Notes: generated by a model not told the origin, from the letters alone. Positions 8,870 through 18,009 are shown, counted from the stretch's first letter. The stretch: 64,000 bases of DNA from Polyangiaceae bacterium (GCA_013361525.1 JABFXY010000013.1:1-64000); one strand, 5' to 3'. A program made the numbers and translations.

Positions 8870-9682
8870 TTAGAGCGCGGTTCGCGCGTCGCCGACCTTG
8901 GTCGCAGGAGCGTCGACGCTCGAAACGTCGTCGACACGACCGCCGATCGAAACGAGAAGATCGGAGACGGCAGCGAACGTCTGGTCGCGGAGGTTTGCGA
9001 CCCGAGCGCCTTCCCTGCCCTCCTGCTTCGGCGTGATCGGCTTGCCGATGCGGACGCGGACGATCCGATCGTTCGCCTCGCCCGTGTCGGAGGCTCCCCG
9101 TCGCATCAAATCGAAGGTGCCCTGGAGCGCGACCGGAACGACCGGAACACCGGTTCGAACCGACGCGTAGAACCCGCCGTTCTTGAACGGCTTGAGACCG
9201 CCGGTCGGCGTGCGCGTTCCTTCGGGGAACACGAGCAACGGCTTGCCGGATTTCACGACCGTGACGAACCGCTCGATGACCTGCGCTGCCGCGCGCGATC
9301 CCGCGCCGCGGTCGACCGGGACGTGGCCGGCGAGCGCGAGGTGCCATCCGAGGAACGGAACGCGAAGCAGCGAGCGACGCGCAGCCCATTTGTAGTCGCC
9401 GGGCAACACCCCGCCGAGAACGATGATGTCGACGATGCTCTGGTGGTTGCTCGCGTAGACGAACGCTCCCTCGGGGACGTTCTCGAGGCCGTCGACCTCG
9501 ACCTTGATGTTGAGCCCCTTGGTGCTCGACTGCGACCAGCGTCGCATCGCCCAAAGGCTCGCCCGGCGATCGGGCGTGAGCGGCCCTGCCGTGATGGAGA
9601 TCGTCGCGAAGGCCATCGTCTTCGCGGCGAACGGGACCCACTGCTTCGCGGCCCTCCAAACGTCGTACGGCTTCACGGACAT
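8870..9682 (-). CDS. plsC: 1-acyl-sn-glycerol-3-phosphate acyltransferase (PlsC family)
   Basis: The predicted role is acylation of lysophosphatidic acid to phosphatidic acid at the inner membrane. The 270-residue protein has the acyltransferase motif I NHQSIVD (Asn79-His80 to Asp85) and the substrate-binding motif FPEGTRT (152-158), in the usual order and spacing, plus a hydrophobic N-terminal stretch. The C-terminus (after about residue 220) is variable. The ATG at 9682 lacks a clear ribosome site. The 118-bp upstream gap contains two identical palindromic 15-mers that look like operators, suggesting regulation by a TetR-type repressor. The exact acyl acceptor cannot be read from sequence. 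Confidence 0.9.
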   Translation of the reverse strand: MSVKPYDVWRAAKQWVPFAAKTMAFATISITAGPLTPDRRASLWAMRRWSQSSTKGLNIKVEVDGLENVPEGAFVYASNHQSIVDIIVLGGVLPGDYKWAARRSLLRVPFLGWHLALAGHVPVDRGAGSRAAAQVIERFVTVVKSGKPLLVFPEGTRTPTGGLKPFKNGGFYASVRTGVPVVPVALQGTFDLMRRGASDTGEANDRIVRVRIGKPITPKQEGREGARVANLRDQTFAAVSDLLVSIGGRVDDVSSVDAPATKVGDARTAL

Positions 9683-9727
9683 CTGGGGTAGCAGAGCTAA
9701 GAAAAGGCTCCAAATACGCGATAAAAT

Positions 9728-9774
9728 GCGACCGATTGGTCAGCTTGAGCGACGACAACGCGACCGATTGGTCA
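9728..9774. promoter_or_regulatory. Paired palindromic operator-like repeats upstream of plsC
   Basis: The 15-mer GCGACCGATTGGTCA occurs exactly at 9728-9742 and again at 9760-9774, 32 bp apart (about three helical turns). Each copy contains GACC-GATT-GGTC, whose GACC/GGTC arms are inverted. They lie 46-92 bp upstream of the plsC start codon, in the only gap before the next gene. The form resembles TetR-family operators; the regulator is not identified. Confidence 0.6.
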
Positions 9775-9800
9775 CGGTGCGGTGACGGCGCGACCTTCGA

Positions 9801-10751
9801 TCAATGCGGCGGTGCGAGCGGCGGCATGACGAGGCCCCAGCCCGTCTGTACCGATCGGCCAGCGCGCTCGAAACGCACGGTGAGCAGGCCCGGCGGGTCC
9901 ACCTCTTTCACGACGGCATCGCGCATCTTGCCGAGGTGCTCGACGAGGACGGCGCTCCCCGCCTTCGGCTCGAACGAGATCGGGACGCCGACGAGCTCTT
10001 CGGTCTTCACCACGTGAGCGGCGCCGAGGTACCCGATCGTGAACCATTGCGTTGCGTCCTTCGGCTCGCCTCCGATCGGTGAGACGAGGAGCACGTGCTC
10101 GAGATCGCCGCCGACGCGGCGAGCCGCGTAGTTTCCCGGACGAAACCCGTCAGATTGCGGCATGAGCTGCGCGAGATCGAGCATTCGATCACTTTTGTCC
10201 TGCGTGTCCGTGAACCGAACGACGATCTTGTCCTTCACGTGCCGTCGGACGACCCCGTGTCGAAGCGCTTGCGCCCACTCCGCGACGACCGGCTGTTTGA
10301 TGCGCGGCCGCTGTTTGCCGGGGACGAGCGGGACGACGTACGCCGGATGAATCGAGTAGTCCGGCCCGTCGCGACCATCGAGGACGATGTTTTCGCCCTC
10401 TTTCCCGACGACGGTCGCGATGCGGAGGTGCATCGACGAGCCTTCCTTGGCGCCGCGGAGCATCGGCTCCGGCACGGCGAAGACGCGCGCCCCCGCCGCG
10501 AGATCCAACGAACGAGCAGGCAAGCCCAAAGGATTCGGCTCGGCGGCAGGTCGGGCGACCGGCGGGGGAGCGAGCGGACGCGCTGTCGGGCCCTTTTGCG
10601 CGCGCTCCGAAGCGCTCGCAGAAGCGATGTCCGCGGTCTCGGACGAGCACGCGACCAGGGTGGAGAAGGCGCCCCCCGAAGCGACGAAGGGGGTGAGGCC
10701 CAGAAGAATCACGAAGACCCGCGCGAAAGGGCGATTTTTCGGTACACTCAC
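9801..10751 (-). CDS. Predicted lipoprotein of unknown function
   Basis: The GTG at 10751 gives 316 residues. A basic N-terminus is followed by a hydrophobic segment and a lipobox 'LVAC' at about residue 35, so export and lipid attachment are expected. A Pro/Ala-rich linker (about 45-75) precedes a soluble region with no family I recognise. That region has beta-rich phrases such as 'GPDYSIHPAYVVPL' and repeated 'VGxP' turns, possibly SH3- or Tudor-like barrels that occur several times ('GSSMHLRIATVVGKEGENIVL', 'GSAVLVEHLGKMRDAVVKEV'). The start codon is only 5 bp from the divergent phosphoesterase start. The function is unknown. Confidence 0.75.
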   Translation of the reverse strand: MSVPKNRPFARVFVILLGLTPFVASGGAFSTLVACSSETADIASASASERAQKGPTARPLAPPPVARPAAEPNPLGLPARSLDLAAGARVFAVPEPMLRGAKEGSSMHLRIATVVGKEGENIVLDGRDGPDYSIHPAYVVPLVPGKQRPRIKQPVVAEWAQALRHGVVRRHVKDKIVVRFTDTQDKSDRMLDLAQLMPQSDGFRPGNYAARRVGGDLEHVLLVSPIGGEPKDATQWFTIGYLGAAHVVKTEELVGVPISFEPKAGSAVLVEHLGKMRDAVVKEVDPPGLLTVRFERAGRSVQTGWGLVMPPLAPPH

Positions 10752-10756
10752 CGTTT

Positions 10757-11608
10757 GTGCCTCGCGTAGTCGAGCTCCCCTCCGAGGGCCGGTTGATCGT
10801 GGCGACCGATCTGCAGGGCAACCTCCGCGACTTCCTCGCGGTCGAGGAAATCTTCGAGGACGCCGTGCGCGAGCCGGCCGGGGCCGTCCTCGTCGTCACG
10901 GGAGACCTCGTTCACGGACCGGAGATTCCGCGCGAGCTGTGGCCGTCGCACCTCGGGACCTACTACCACGGCGACTCGCCGGGCGTGCTCGAGCGAGCGC
11001 GATCTCTCGCGAATCGATACCCCGACAACGTGCATTTCCTCTTGGGCAACCACGAGCATGCCCACGTCGGCGGCCCGGTCGTATCGAAGTTCTTCCCGAA
11101 CGAGGCCGAGCGACTCGAACAGTTGCTCGGAAAAGAAGGCGCGGACGATTTCCGAACTTGGGTCGGCACCTGGCCTTTCGTCGCGATCGCTCCGTCCGCG
11201 GGGCTCTGCATGATGCACGCAGCTCCGCACGTGTCGATCGAGTGCCGTCAGGATCTCGAGCAGCTGTCCCTCCTCGTCGCCGACGACGACGAGATCGACT
11301 TCGATGCCCGCGCGACGATCGTCGCCCTTCTCTGGGCCCGCTCGACGTCGAGCGAGCGAGCCCACGCGTTCCTTCGAGCGGTCGATCCGCGTCTCCGCGT
11401 CGCCGTGTACGGTCACGACGTCGCGCACTCTGGCTTCGCGATCGATCGCGAGCCGCTGCTCTGCATCTCGAGCAGCTTCGGTTGCTTCGACGGGGACAAG
11501 CTCTACCTCGACTGGGATCTTTCGCGGCCCGCGTCGAGCGCGATCGAGCTCGCGACGAGCGGGCTCATGCCCCTCTACCCGCGCGCGGCCCCCGTTCACC
11601 GCCAGTGA
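10757..11608 (+). CDS. Calcineurin-like metallophosphoesterase
   Basis: This is a predicted two-metal phosphoesterase of 283 residues starting at GTG 10757. The family motifs appear in order: 'VATDLQGNL' (the first metal motif, with Gln-Gly-Asn where D-x-H is usual), 'VTGDLVHG' (second metal, GDxxxxG), 'LLGNHEHAH' (GNHE), 'MMHAAPH' and the final 'YGHDVAHSG' (GH). The phrases resemble the PPP/ApaH-like branch more than cyclic-nucleotide esterases. The D-x-Q replacement in motif I is unusual and may change metal affinity. The gene is divergent from a lipoprotein gene with only 5 bp between start codons. The substrate is unknown. Confidence 0.85.
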   Translation: MPRVVELPSEGRLIVATDLQGNLRDFLAVEEIFEDAVREPAGAVLVVTGDLVHGPEIPRELWPSHLGTYYHGDSPGVLERARSLANRYPDNVHFLLGNHEHAHVGGPVVSKFFPNEAERLEQLLGKEGADDFRTWVGTWPFVAIAPSAGLCMMHAAPHVSIECRQDLEQLSLLVADDDEIDFDARATIVALLWARSTSSERAHAFLRAVDPRLRVAVYGHDVAHSGFAIDREPLLCISSSFGCFDGDKLYLDWDLSRPASSAIELATSGLMPLYPRAAPVHRQ

Positions 11609-11629
11609 CGACGGCCTCGTGCAACGTCG

Positions 11630-12814
11630 TCAGGGATTCGCCGCGCGAATTTCTTCGATGGCGGCGGCCACGCCGCGGTCGATCTCGTCGTCCGTGACGT
11701 AGGGCGCGGGGCCGAGGCGCAGCGCTTCTCCGCGTGCGTCGACATGAACACCGCGCGCTTTGAGCCTGCGAGCGACGTCGTGAGCTCCGGTCGCACGCGC
11801 GGAGACGAAGCCGGCCCTGCGTGCGGGATCGTGTGACGAGAGGACCTCGATGCCCGCGCGGTCCAAGGCGGCGACGATACGCTCCGTCTGCGCGACGCTG
11901 ATCCGCCGAAGCGCGGGCACGTCGAGCCCGAACGAGTCGAAAACGCCGAGCGCAGCTTCGGCGCGGTAGAGGCCCGACGGATCGAACGTGGCACCCCCGA
12001 AGCGCGCCCCTTTGTCGCCGTAGCGGACCGGTGTCCGACCCGGCTCGTCGCGAGGCGCCTCGAGCGACCCGAAGTCCGCGAACCATCCCGTCGACCGCGG
12101 TCGAAGCGCGCACGATCGCGGCGACCGAAGGAAACACACTCCCTCGCCGAACTGCGCGTACTTGTAGCCGCCGGCGGTCACGAACATGTCGTCGTCGAGC
12201 TCGAGCGGCGCGACGTTGAACCCGTGGTACGCGTCGACGAGGAGGAGCGCGCCGGCTTTGCGCGCCGCGCCTGCCACCTCACGCAGGCCCGGCAAGATGA
12301 ACGAATCCTCGAAGAAGACGCCGCTGACGATCGCGAGATCGGCGCCCGCGGAAATCGCGGCGACGAGCCGATCCGTGAGCGAAGGCCGCGGAAAGCCCGG
12401 CACCCACGTCACGCGCAAGCCGTCCTCCGCGAGGCGCGACAGCTGCCGGTACGCGGAGTGGAACTCGCTGGTGGTGGTGACGACGCGCGCGTCGCGCGGC
12501 AACGCGCTGAGCAGCCGATAGACGAGCTCGTGCGTGTTCGATCCGAACGTGATCGGATCGTCCTCCGCGAAGCCGAGGCGCGCGAGGATCTTGCTGCCGA
12601 CGCGATCGGCCAGCGGGAACACGGCCTCGCCCCATTTTTCGTCGACGAACCGCGCAGCGTCGTCGAAGCAGCGGGCGAGCGCTTCTTTCGCTGCGTCGGG
12701 CCACGCTTGGTGCGAGTGGCCCGTCAGGAGGACATGCCCGGCCGCCGCTCCGAGAAACGATTTGTACGCTTCACGGAGCGCGGCCGTCGAAAACGTCGGC
12801 ACGGACGACGTCAC
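11630..12814 (-). CDS. PLP-dependent class V aminotransferase, kynureninase-like
   Basis: This is a 394-residue fold-type I PLP enzyme starting at GTG 12814. The start codon overlaps the upstream stop as GTGA, implying translational coupling, so the longer in-frame extension upstream is a shadow. The PLP-binding aspartate is probably Asp194 in 'LLVDAYHGFN', with His197 nearby, and the Schiff-base lysine is probably Lys218 in 'GGYKYAQFGEG'. An N-terminal 'TGHSHQAWPD' and 'FGSNTHELVYRLL' match the kynureninase/SufS-like order. A true kynureninase is possible, but no tryptophan-degradation neighbours are present, so the substrate is left open. Confidence 0.85.
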   Translation of the reverse strand: MTSSVPTFSTAALREAYKSFLGAAAGHVLLTGHSHQAWPDAAKEALARCFDDAARFVDEKWGEAVFPLADRVGSKILARLGFAEDDPITFGSNTHELVYRLLSALPRDARVVTTTSEFHSAYRQLSRLAEDGLRVTWVPGFPRPSLTDRLVAAISAGADLAIVSGVFFEDSFILPGLREVAGAARKAGALLLVDAYHGFNVAPLELDDDMFVTAGGYKYAQFGEGVCFLRSPRSCALRPRSTGWFADFGSLEAPRDEPGRTPVRYGDKGARFGGATFDPSGLYRAEAALGVFDSFGLDVPALRRISVAQTERIVAALDRAGIEVLSSHDPARRAGFVSARATGAHDVARRLKARGVHVDARGEALRLGPAPYVTDDEIDRGVAAAIEEIRAANP

Positions 12815-13983
12815 TTGCGCGAAAACTGAAGATTGACCTGCGTCTCGATCTTCATGGCTTGGCCCTGCGCGGAGAAGGCCATCGCGTTCTTCACGTCCGC
12901 CGTTCCCTTGTCGGGAGCGATGCGCGTGAGATCCATGTTCGTCAGTCCCGAGCCGCCCGAGGCGAACGAGTCGATGTTGGCGGTTCCGGGCATCTGCGGG
13001 CCGGAGATGGTGTTCGACGCCGCGAGCTGCGTGACGTCGGCCTGGAGCTCGATCCTCGATCCGTCCTTCTTCTTCAGCGTGTAGGTCGTCCACTGAAGGA
13101 TGTCGGCGCCCGTGGAGACGCGGTTCACGACGACCCATTGCGCGCCGGTGCCGACGGCCTCGTCGGGGAGCGGCGCCATGAGGTTCTCGAAGGATTGCTT
13201 CGTCTGCTCGACCATCTGCTGCGCCTGCGCAGGAGCGCCCGCGGGAACGTCGACCTTCACGTCGCGCGTGCGGCCCTTCGGCGTGATGACGTAGCTGATC
13301 TTCATGCCCTTCATGCCGGTGAGCGCGTCGCCCATCGCCTTGCCGACCTGCTGCTCCATCGCGGTCGCGCCGGGGCTCACCTTCACGTTCGACACCATGC
13401 CGGTGAGGCGCATATCGCCGTTCGATTCGGCCTTGTCGGCGGTGGTCATGTCGAGCGCCATCTCGACCTGCGGCAGCTTCATCGCCGGCGGAGCCGGGGC
13501 GCCCGCGCCAAGCTCCATCTTCATCGTCATATCCATCTTCATGATGGTCGTGTCTTTTTGGCTCGGCTTGAGCTCGTACTTGAGCTCGGTGCGCGGCTCG
13601 CCGCCGGCGTTGAGGAGCGCCACCTTGGCCTGATCACCCGACTTCATGACCTTGTCGGCTTCGCCCGCCGGCAGGACGCCGTTCTTCGCGAGCTTCTTCA
13701 CGCCATCGAGCTTGCTCTGCATCGCGGCGCCGGCGGCGGCGTCACCCGTGCCGGTCGGAGCGGGCGCGGTCGCGGTGTCTTCGATCGTCTTTTCCGGGGC
13801 GGCCGTCGAAGCGACGCTCGCGGTCGCGGTCGCGGTCGAAGTCGCTGCGGCCGTCGCCGTCGAGCTGGTGCCGGCCTTGGCCGTGTCCGCGGTTGCGGAC
13901 GCACTGGTATCCGTTCCCTGCCCACAGCCGAACGCGAGCAGCAGCACGCCGAGATAACGAAGGCCAGACACGCGGGTTTTCAT
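12811..13983 (-). CDS. Predicted lipoprotein with Ser/Thr/Ala-rich linker
   Basis: The ATG at 13983 has an excellent AGGAGG ribosome site and gives 390 residues; the long frame upstream is a shadow. The N-terminus is a lipoprotein signal with lipobox 'LAFGC' near residue 19. A linker of alternating Ala, Thr and Ser (about 22-80) follows. The soluble domain from about residue 85 has Met-rich beta segments ('MKMDMTMKMEL') and phrases such as 'GTGAQWVVVNRV', resembling a periplasmic or surface lipid-binding beta sheet domain. I do not recognise a named family. The stop codon overlaps the start of the kynureninase-like gene. Confidence 0.8.
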   Translation of the reverse strand: MKTRVSGLRYLGVLLLAFGCGQGTDTSASATADTAKAGTSSTATAAATSTATATASVASTAAPEKTIEDTATAPAPTGTGDAAAGAAMQSKLDGVKKLAKNGVLPAGEADKVMKSGDQAKVALLNAGGEPRTELKYELKPSQKDTTIMKMDMTMKMELGAGAPAPPAMKLPQVEMALDMTTADKAESNGDMRLTGMVSNVKVSPGATAMEQQVGKAMGDALTGMKGMKISYVITPKGRTRDVKVDVPAGAPAQAQQMVEQTKQSFENLMAPLPDEAVGTGAQWVVVNRVSTGADILQWTTYTLKKKDGSRIELQADVTQLAASNTISGPQMPGTANIDSFASGGSGLTNMDLTRIAPDKGTADVKNAMAFSAQGQAMKIETQVNLQFSRK

Positions 13984-14086
13984 GCGGGGCCTCCTACCGC
14001 CGTTTTGCGTTCGGCTCAATGGCGCCCGCAGGAACCGAGCCCCCCCAGAGCAGCCCGACCCGACGCTGCGTGCGCGTCGAAAAACG

Positions 14087-16453
14087 CTAACCGCGCTGGC
14101 GCGGGAGCGGAGTCCGGGAGCGAGCCGGCTGCACGCGGGTGTCGGACGGGGGCTTGTTGGGCATCGGACGCGTTCCGCTGCGTGACGGCGGCTCGATCGC
14201 GACGCCCGGATAAGGGGTGATCGACCTGCCCTCCCGCATCGCGGTGATGCCGCGCGCGGGGGTTGCGATGCGCAACATACCTTCGCCGGTGATTTCGATT
14301 TCGACGCCGAGGCCGCGACAGCGGCGAACGAGGCGCTCGAAGTCGATGCCCGGCACGACGAGCAAACCACCGGGCGGCGACGGCTCGACGAAGAGATCCT
14401 GCGTCGTCCTGCGCGTACGCAAGAGCTCACGCACCTCGGGGTCGTCGACCCAGAGGAACGCGCTGCACGCCGCGAGCGAGGCCTTGCCGATGACGACGCT
14501 CGCCTGCACGAGCAGTTGCGAGAGCGAATCCGAGAGCGGACAGATGGCCTCGATGCGATCGCGGATCTCGTCGGACATCGCGCCCGCGGAGATCGCGCGC
14601 GCGACCGCAGCGGGTGACAGCACGAAGTCGATCGTGTCTTCGACGCGGCCGACCTCGGCGATCATGCTGAGCGACAAGACATTGCCGACGAGCGCGCCCG
14701 GGCCGACACGCAGCACGTGCGTCTCGACGAAGCGGCTCTTCTCGCCCACGGTGGAGGTGTCGCGCGTGGAGGACGACGAGCGCGAGCGCGGCGCTGCCGG
14801 CACTTGCGGGCTCGTGCGTGCGGCGGAGACGAACGACGCCACGAGCGCGCGGCCGCGCGGCGTGAGCCGAACCGTCGTCGACGCCCCGACCTCCGTCTGC
14901 TGGCGGGGTTGACCCGTTTCCGGATCGATCGAGACGGCGGCCATGGCGGTGTCGCTCTCCGATCCGAGATCGACGACGCCGAGGATTGGCAGTGACTCGA
15001 GCACGATGCGGCGGACGATCTCCGCGAGCGCGAGCGGCTCGCCCGCGTTCACGCGCTCGGCCCAGCGCCGGAGGAGCCGCTCGATGCCGACGAGACGCGG
15101 ATCTTCGACGACGTATTGTTCGAAGGGCTGGTACGGAACCCAACCTTCCACGCCGAGCTCGACGAGGCCGTGAAGGATGATTTCCCGAAGGGCGCGGATC
15201 GGGCTGGGATCGCGCTGATCCGGCGCCGCGCGGAGGAGCTCGGGCTCGAGGCGCGCCTCGTCCCAGGCAGCGCCGTTCAACCACGCCGAGAAGAGCTGCG
15301 TCGACAGCTCGGCCATCGACAACGAGCCAGGCGGTGTCGCGGCGCTCGCGGCCGTCGGCTCCCACAACCCGATCGCACGGGAGAGGGACGCGACGAGCGA
15401 GACCGCGTGCGGCGAGCGGCCGAGGCGTTGCGCGAGCTTGAGGATGAGCGAGCGCGGCGTGCCGACGTGCGGCTTGATCTCGCCTTGCGACTCGCGTGCG
15501 CATGCGACGAGCGCCATCGCGAGCGCGGCCGGATCACGCGCGAACTGCGCGCGGCGCGGGACGTGGTCTTCACCGATCACGTCGCGCCGGATCGAAGCGC
15601 GACGCTCTTCGAGCTCACGGCGGCGCTCGGCGCCGACGATCGCGGCGACCTCGGTCGGCACGACATGGCGGTTCGGGTGAACCGGAATCAGGAGCGCGCG
15701 GCGCTCGAGGGCGAAGCCCGCACCACGACGCGTGGTGCTGACACCCTTTGCGCTGCGAAGCCGCATCGGCTCGCGCTCGAGATCCAGGAGCTCCGTCGTC
15801 TCGACCTCGCCCCCCATTCCCTCGATCGCTTCGAGCAGGCGCTGCTCGAGGAGCGGGAGCCGCTCGATTTCCTGTTCCAGACGATTCGCATCGTTCAAGA
15901 CCGCCCACGCCGCCTCGAGCGCGAGCGCGATCGGTGGTGTGGCGGGGCGCCCCAGGTAATGCGACGCGATCGCGCTCATCGTCTCGAACGGCGCTTGCGC
16001 GACGAGGGCGCGAAGGCTGCGCGGATCCTCGGTCGGCCACGAGGGAATCTGCACGAGGTACGCGTAAGGCAGGACGAGCTCGAAGCCCTCCTCCCCGCTC
16101 GGCAGCGTCGCACGCCGCGCGAAGAGCAGGCCCTTCGCCATCAGGAGGTCGAGGCCAGGGGGCAACGATGGAACCTCGAGCCGACCTCGCGCTTCAGCGA
16201 CGCGATGGAGCAAATCTTGGCTCGCCGGCGGCAGCCTCGACGGCTCGCGAACGTCCGGGGATCCAACGAGCGCGCGCGCGACTTGGCTCGGAACGTCGAT
16301 GCGTTTCTGTGGGTCCACGCGGATCCCGAGGCGACGAATCAGGCTCGCGAGCTCGGAGTCCGGAAGTGCGCGCACGATGCTGTCCAGCCGCCGGAAGTCT
16401 GCTTCTTCCTCCGGCGTGAGGTCATTCATCTGTGCGGTTGTCCTCTCGGTCAT
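14087..16453 (-). CDS. Large protein with XPB/Ssl2-like helicase-associated domain, no motor
   Basis: The 788-residue protein is predicted to be cytoplasmic and has no signal peptide. The region around residues 575-720 ('MIAEVGRVEDTIDFVLSPAA' and 'ICPLSDSLSQLLVQASV' followed by 'FLWVDDPEVRELLRTRR') resembles the helicase-associated domain seen in actinobacterial proteins beside XPB-type helicases. I see no Walker A, DEAD/DEAH or other helicase motor motifs in the protein. The middle is helical and the last 50 residues are Pro/Arg/Ser-rich. Starts at ATG 16453 or 16429 are both possible. A role in DNA repair or transcription is inferred only from the resemblance. Confidence 0.55.
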   Translation of the reverse strand: MTERTTAQMNDLTPEEEADFRRLDSIVRALPDSELASLIRRLGIRVDPQKRIDVPSQVARALVGSPDVREPSRLPPASQDLLHRVAEARGRLEVPSLPPGLDLLMAKGLLFARRATLPSGEEGFELVLPYAYLVQIPSWPTEDPRSLRALVAQAPFETMSAIASHYLGRPATPPIALALEAAWAVLNDANRLEQEIERLPLLEQRLLEAIEGMGGEVETTELLDLEREPMRLRSAKGVSTTRRGAGFALERRALLIPVHPNRHVVPTEVAAIVGAERRRELEERRASIRRDVIGEDHVPRRAQFARDPAALAMALVACARESQGEIKPHVGTPRSLILKLAQRLGRSPHAVSLVASLSRAIGLWEPTAASAATPPGSLSMAELSTQLFSAWLNGAAWDEARLEPELLRAAPDQRDPSPIRALREIILHGLVELGVEGWVPYQPFEQYVVEDPRLVGIERLLRRWAERVNAGEPLALAEIVRRIVLESLPILGVVDLGSESDTAMAAVSIDPETGQPRQQTEVGASTTVRLTPRGRALVASFVSAARTSPQVPAAPRSRSSSSTRDTSTVGEKSRFVETHVLRVGPGALVGNVLSLSMIAEVGRVEDTIDFVLSPAAVARAISAGAMSDEIRDRIEAICPLSDSLSQLLVQASVVIGKASLAACSAFLWVDDPEVRELLRTRRTTQDLFVEPSPPGGLLVVPGIDFERLVRRCRGLGVEIEITGEGMLRIATPARGITAMREGRSITPYPGVAIEPPSRSGTRPMPNKPPSDTRVQPARSRTPLPRQRG

Positions 16454-16719
16454 AGTCAGCGGCGAAGTTTGAGCTTATACGATGCGCCTTCGAGTGTCCC
16501 GGGCCGCGAAGGCTTCAGCCCGCATAGCGCGATGGGTATGCCCGCATCTTGGTCGAATGATCTGCCGCGCGCTCGAGGCACCTCGCCACGCTGCGTTTTG
16601 CCACGATCGTTCCCACCGCCTTTCTTCACTGAGATAGGAACGTGCACCCTTTTCGGACACCGCAGGCGATGATGCGTTTGGCCCGCCGCGACGACGCCGA
16701 GGCGGAGACGTAAACGTTC

Positions 16720-18009
16720 ATGATCCTTCGTGATCCGGTGCATGGACTGGTCGCCTTCGAGAGCGAGGAGGCGGACGTCGTCGTCAGACTTCTCGAGACG
16801 CGCGAGGTCCAGCGGCTGCGCCGAATCAGGCAGCTCGGGCTGACTTCGCTCGCGTTTCCGGGGGCGGAGCACACGCGATTTTCGCACGCTCTAGGCGCCG
16901 CGCACGTGATGCAACTGCTCGTCGCACGGCTGCGACACATCGATGTGGACCTGCCATTTTGGCAGCGTGTGACGAGCGACCGAGCGCGCGAAGCCATCGC
17001 CGCCGCGATGTTGCACGACCTCGGGCACGGGCCGTTCTCACATTTGTTCGAACAAGCGCTTCCGCGGGCGCAGCGTCACGAGAAGTGGACGACGCGCATC
17101 TTGCTCGACCCTTCCAGCGAGGTGCACGGCGTGCTCGCTGCCGAGGCGCCGGGGCTTCCCCGTCGCGTCGCCGATCTGGTCGAAGGCCGGCACGAGCTAC
17201 CCTACCTCGCGAACGCGGTGAGCGGCCTCTTCGACGTCGATCGTTGCGACTACCTCCTTCGCGATGCACGCGCGACGGGCGTTACCTATGGCGACTACGA
17301 TCTACCGTGGCTCCTGCGAAGCTTGCGCTTCGACGTCACCAGCGACGACCCGGACCACGCGCCCGGCCTCGCCGTCGACGGCATGAAAGGCATCACGGCG
17401 ATCGAGAGCTTCTTGCTCGCGCGCCTCTTCATGTTCCAGCAGGTCTACTTCCACAAGTCGACGCGCGCGGCGGAGACGATGATTCGGCTCATCATTCGAC
17501 GCGCGGTCGATCTCGTCGCGGCGGGCGCGAAGCTCCCCGTGCACATCGCCGCAGTCGATGCCGCCGCGGGCGGAGGCGAGCCGACGCTCGACCAATACCT
17601 CGAGCTCGACGATCAGGCTCTGCTCGTCGCGATCCACGCGTGGGAAGAAGCGAAAGACCCGGTCCTCGCCGACCTGTCGCGAAGACTTCGGGCTCGCTCC
17701 TTGTTCAAGACGATCGAGCTCGGCGACGTCGAGACGGACATCCCGGCCGAGCGCGCCCACGCGATCGCGCGGGAGCTCGCGACGACGCGCGGCCTCGATC
17801 CGGACGCGTACGTCGCGCTCGACCATGCGACCGATACGCCCTTCCCCGGAAACTCCGCGCTGAAGGTCATCTTCCCCGACGGCCGATCGCGCGACCTCGC
17901 CGACGTCTCGTTTCTGCTCGGCCGCTTGAAAGGCCAACCCCTCGTCCGCACGCGGCTCATCTTCGCCGCCGAGCTTCGCGACGACCTGCGGAGGGCGCTC
18001 GCCTCGTGA
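16720..18009 (+). CDS. HD-domain phosphohydrolase (SAMHD1/dGTPase-like)
   Basis: This is a 429-residue metal-dependent phosphohydrolase. The opening 'DPVHGLVAFE' is typical of this branch. The metal ligands appear as 'HTRFSHALG' (His51, His56), 'MLHDLGHGPFSHLFE' (His99-Asp100) and 'LFDVDRCDYLLRDA' (Asp174 region), the classic H...HD...D order. A Phe/Tyr-rich segment near 230-250 and a C-terminal helical part follow. Relatives hydrolyse dNTPs, but the substrate here is not proven. The stop codon overlaps the next gene's start as GTGA. Confidence 0.88.
   Translation: MILRDPVHGLVAFESEEADVVVRLLETREVQRLRRIRQLGLTSLAFPGAEHTRFSHALGAAHVMQLLVARLRHIDVDLPFWQRVTSDRAREAIAAAMLHDLGHGPFSHLFEQALPRAQRHEKWTTRILLDPSSEVHGVLAAEAPGLPRRVADLVEGRHELPYLANAVSGLFDVDRCDYLLRDARATGVTYGDYDLPWLLRSLRFDVTSDDPDHAPGLAVDGMKGITAIESFLLARLFMFQQVYFHKSTRAAETMIRLIIRRAVDLVAAGAKLPVHIAAVDAAAGGGEPTLDQYLELDDQALLVAIHAWEEAKDPVLADLSRRLRARSLFKTIELGDVETDIPAERAHAIARELATTRGLDPDAYVALDHATDTPFPGNSALKVIFPDGRSRDLADVSFLLGRLKGQPLVRTRLIFAAELRDDLRRALAS

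Noticed and set aside
13984..14430. N-terminal extension of the lipoprotein at 12811
   Set aside because: The real ATG at 13983 has AGGAGG and a lipoprotein signal; the upstream part overlaps another gene.
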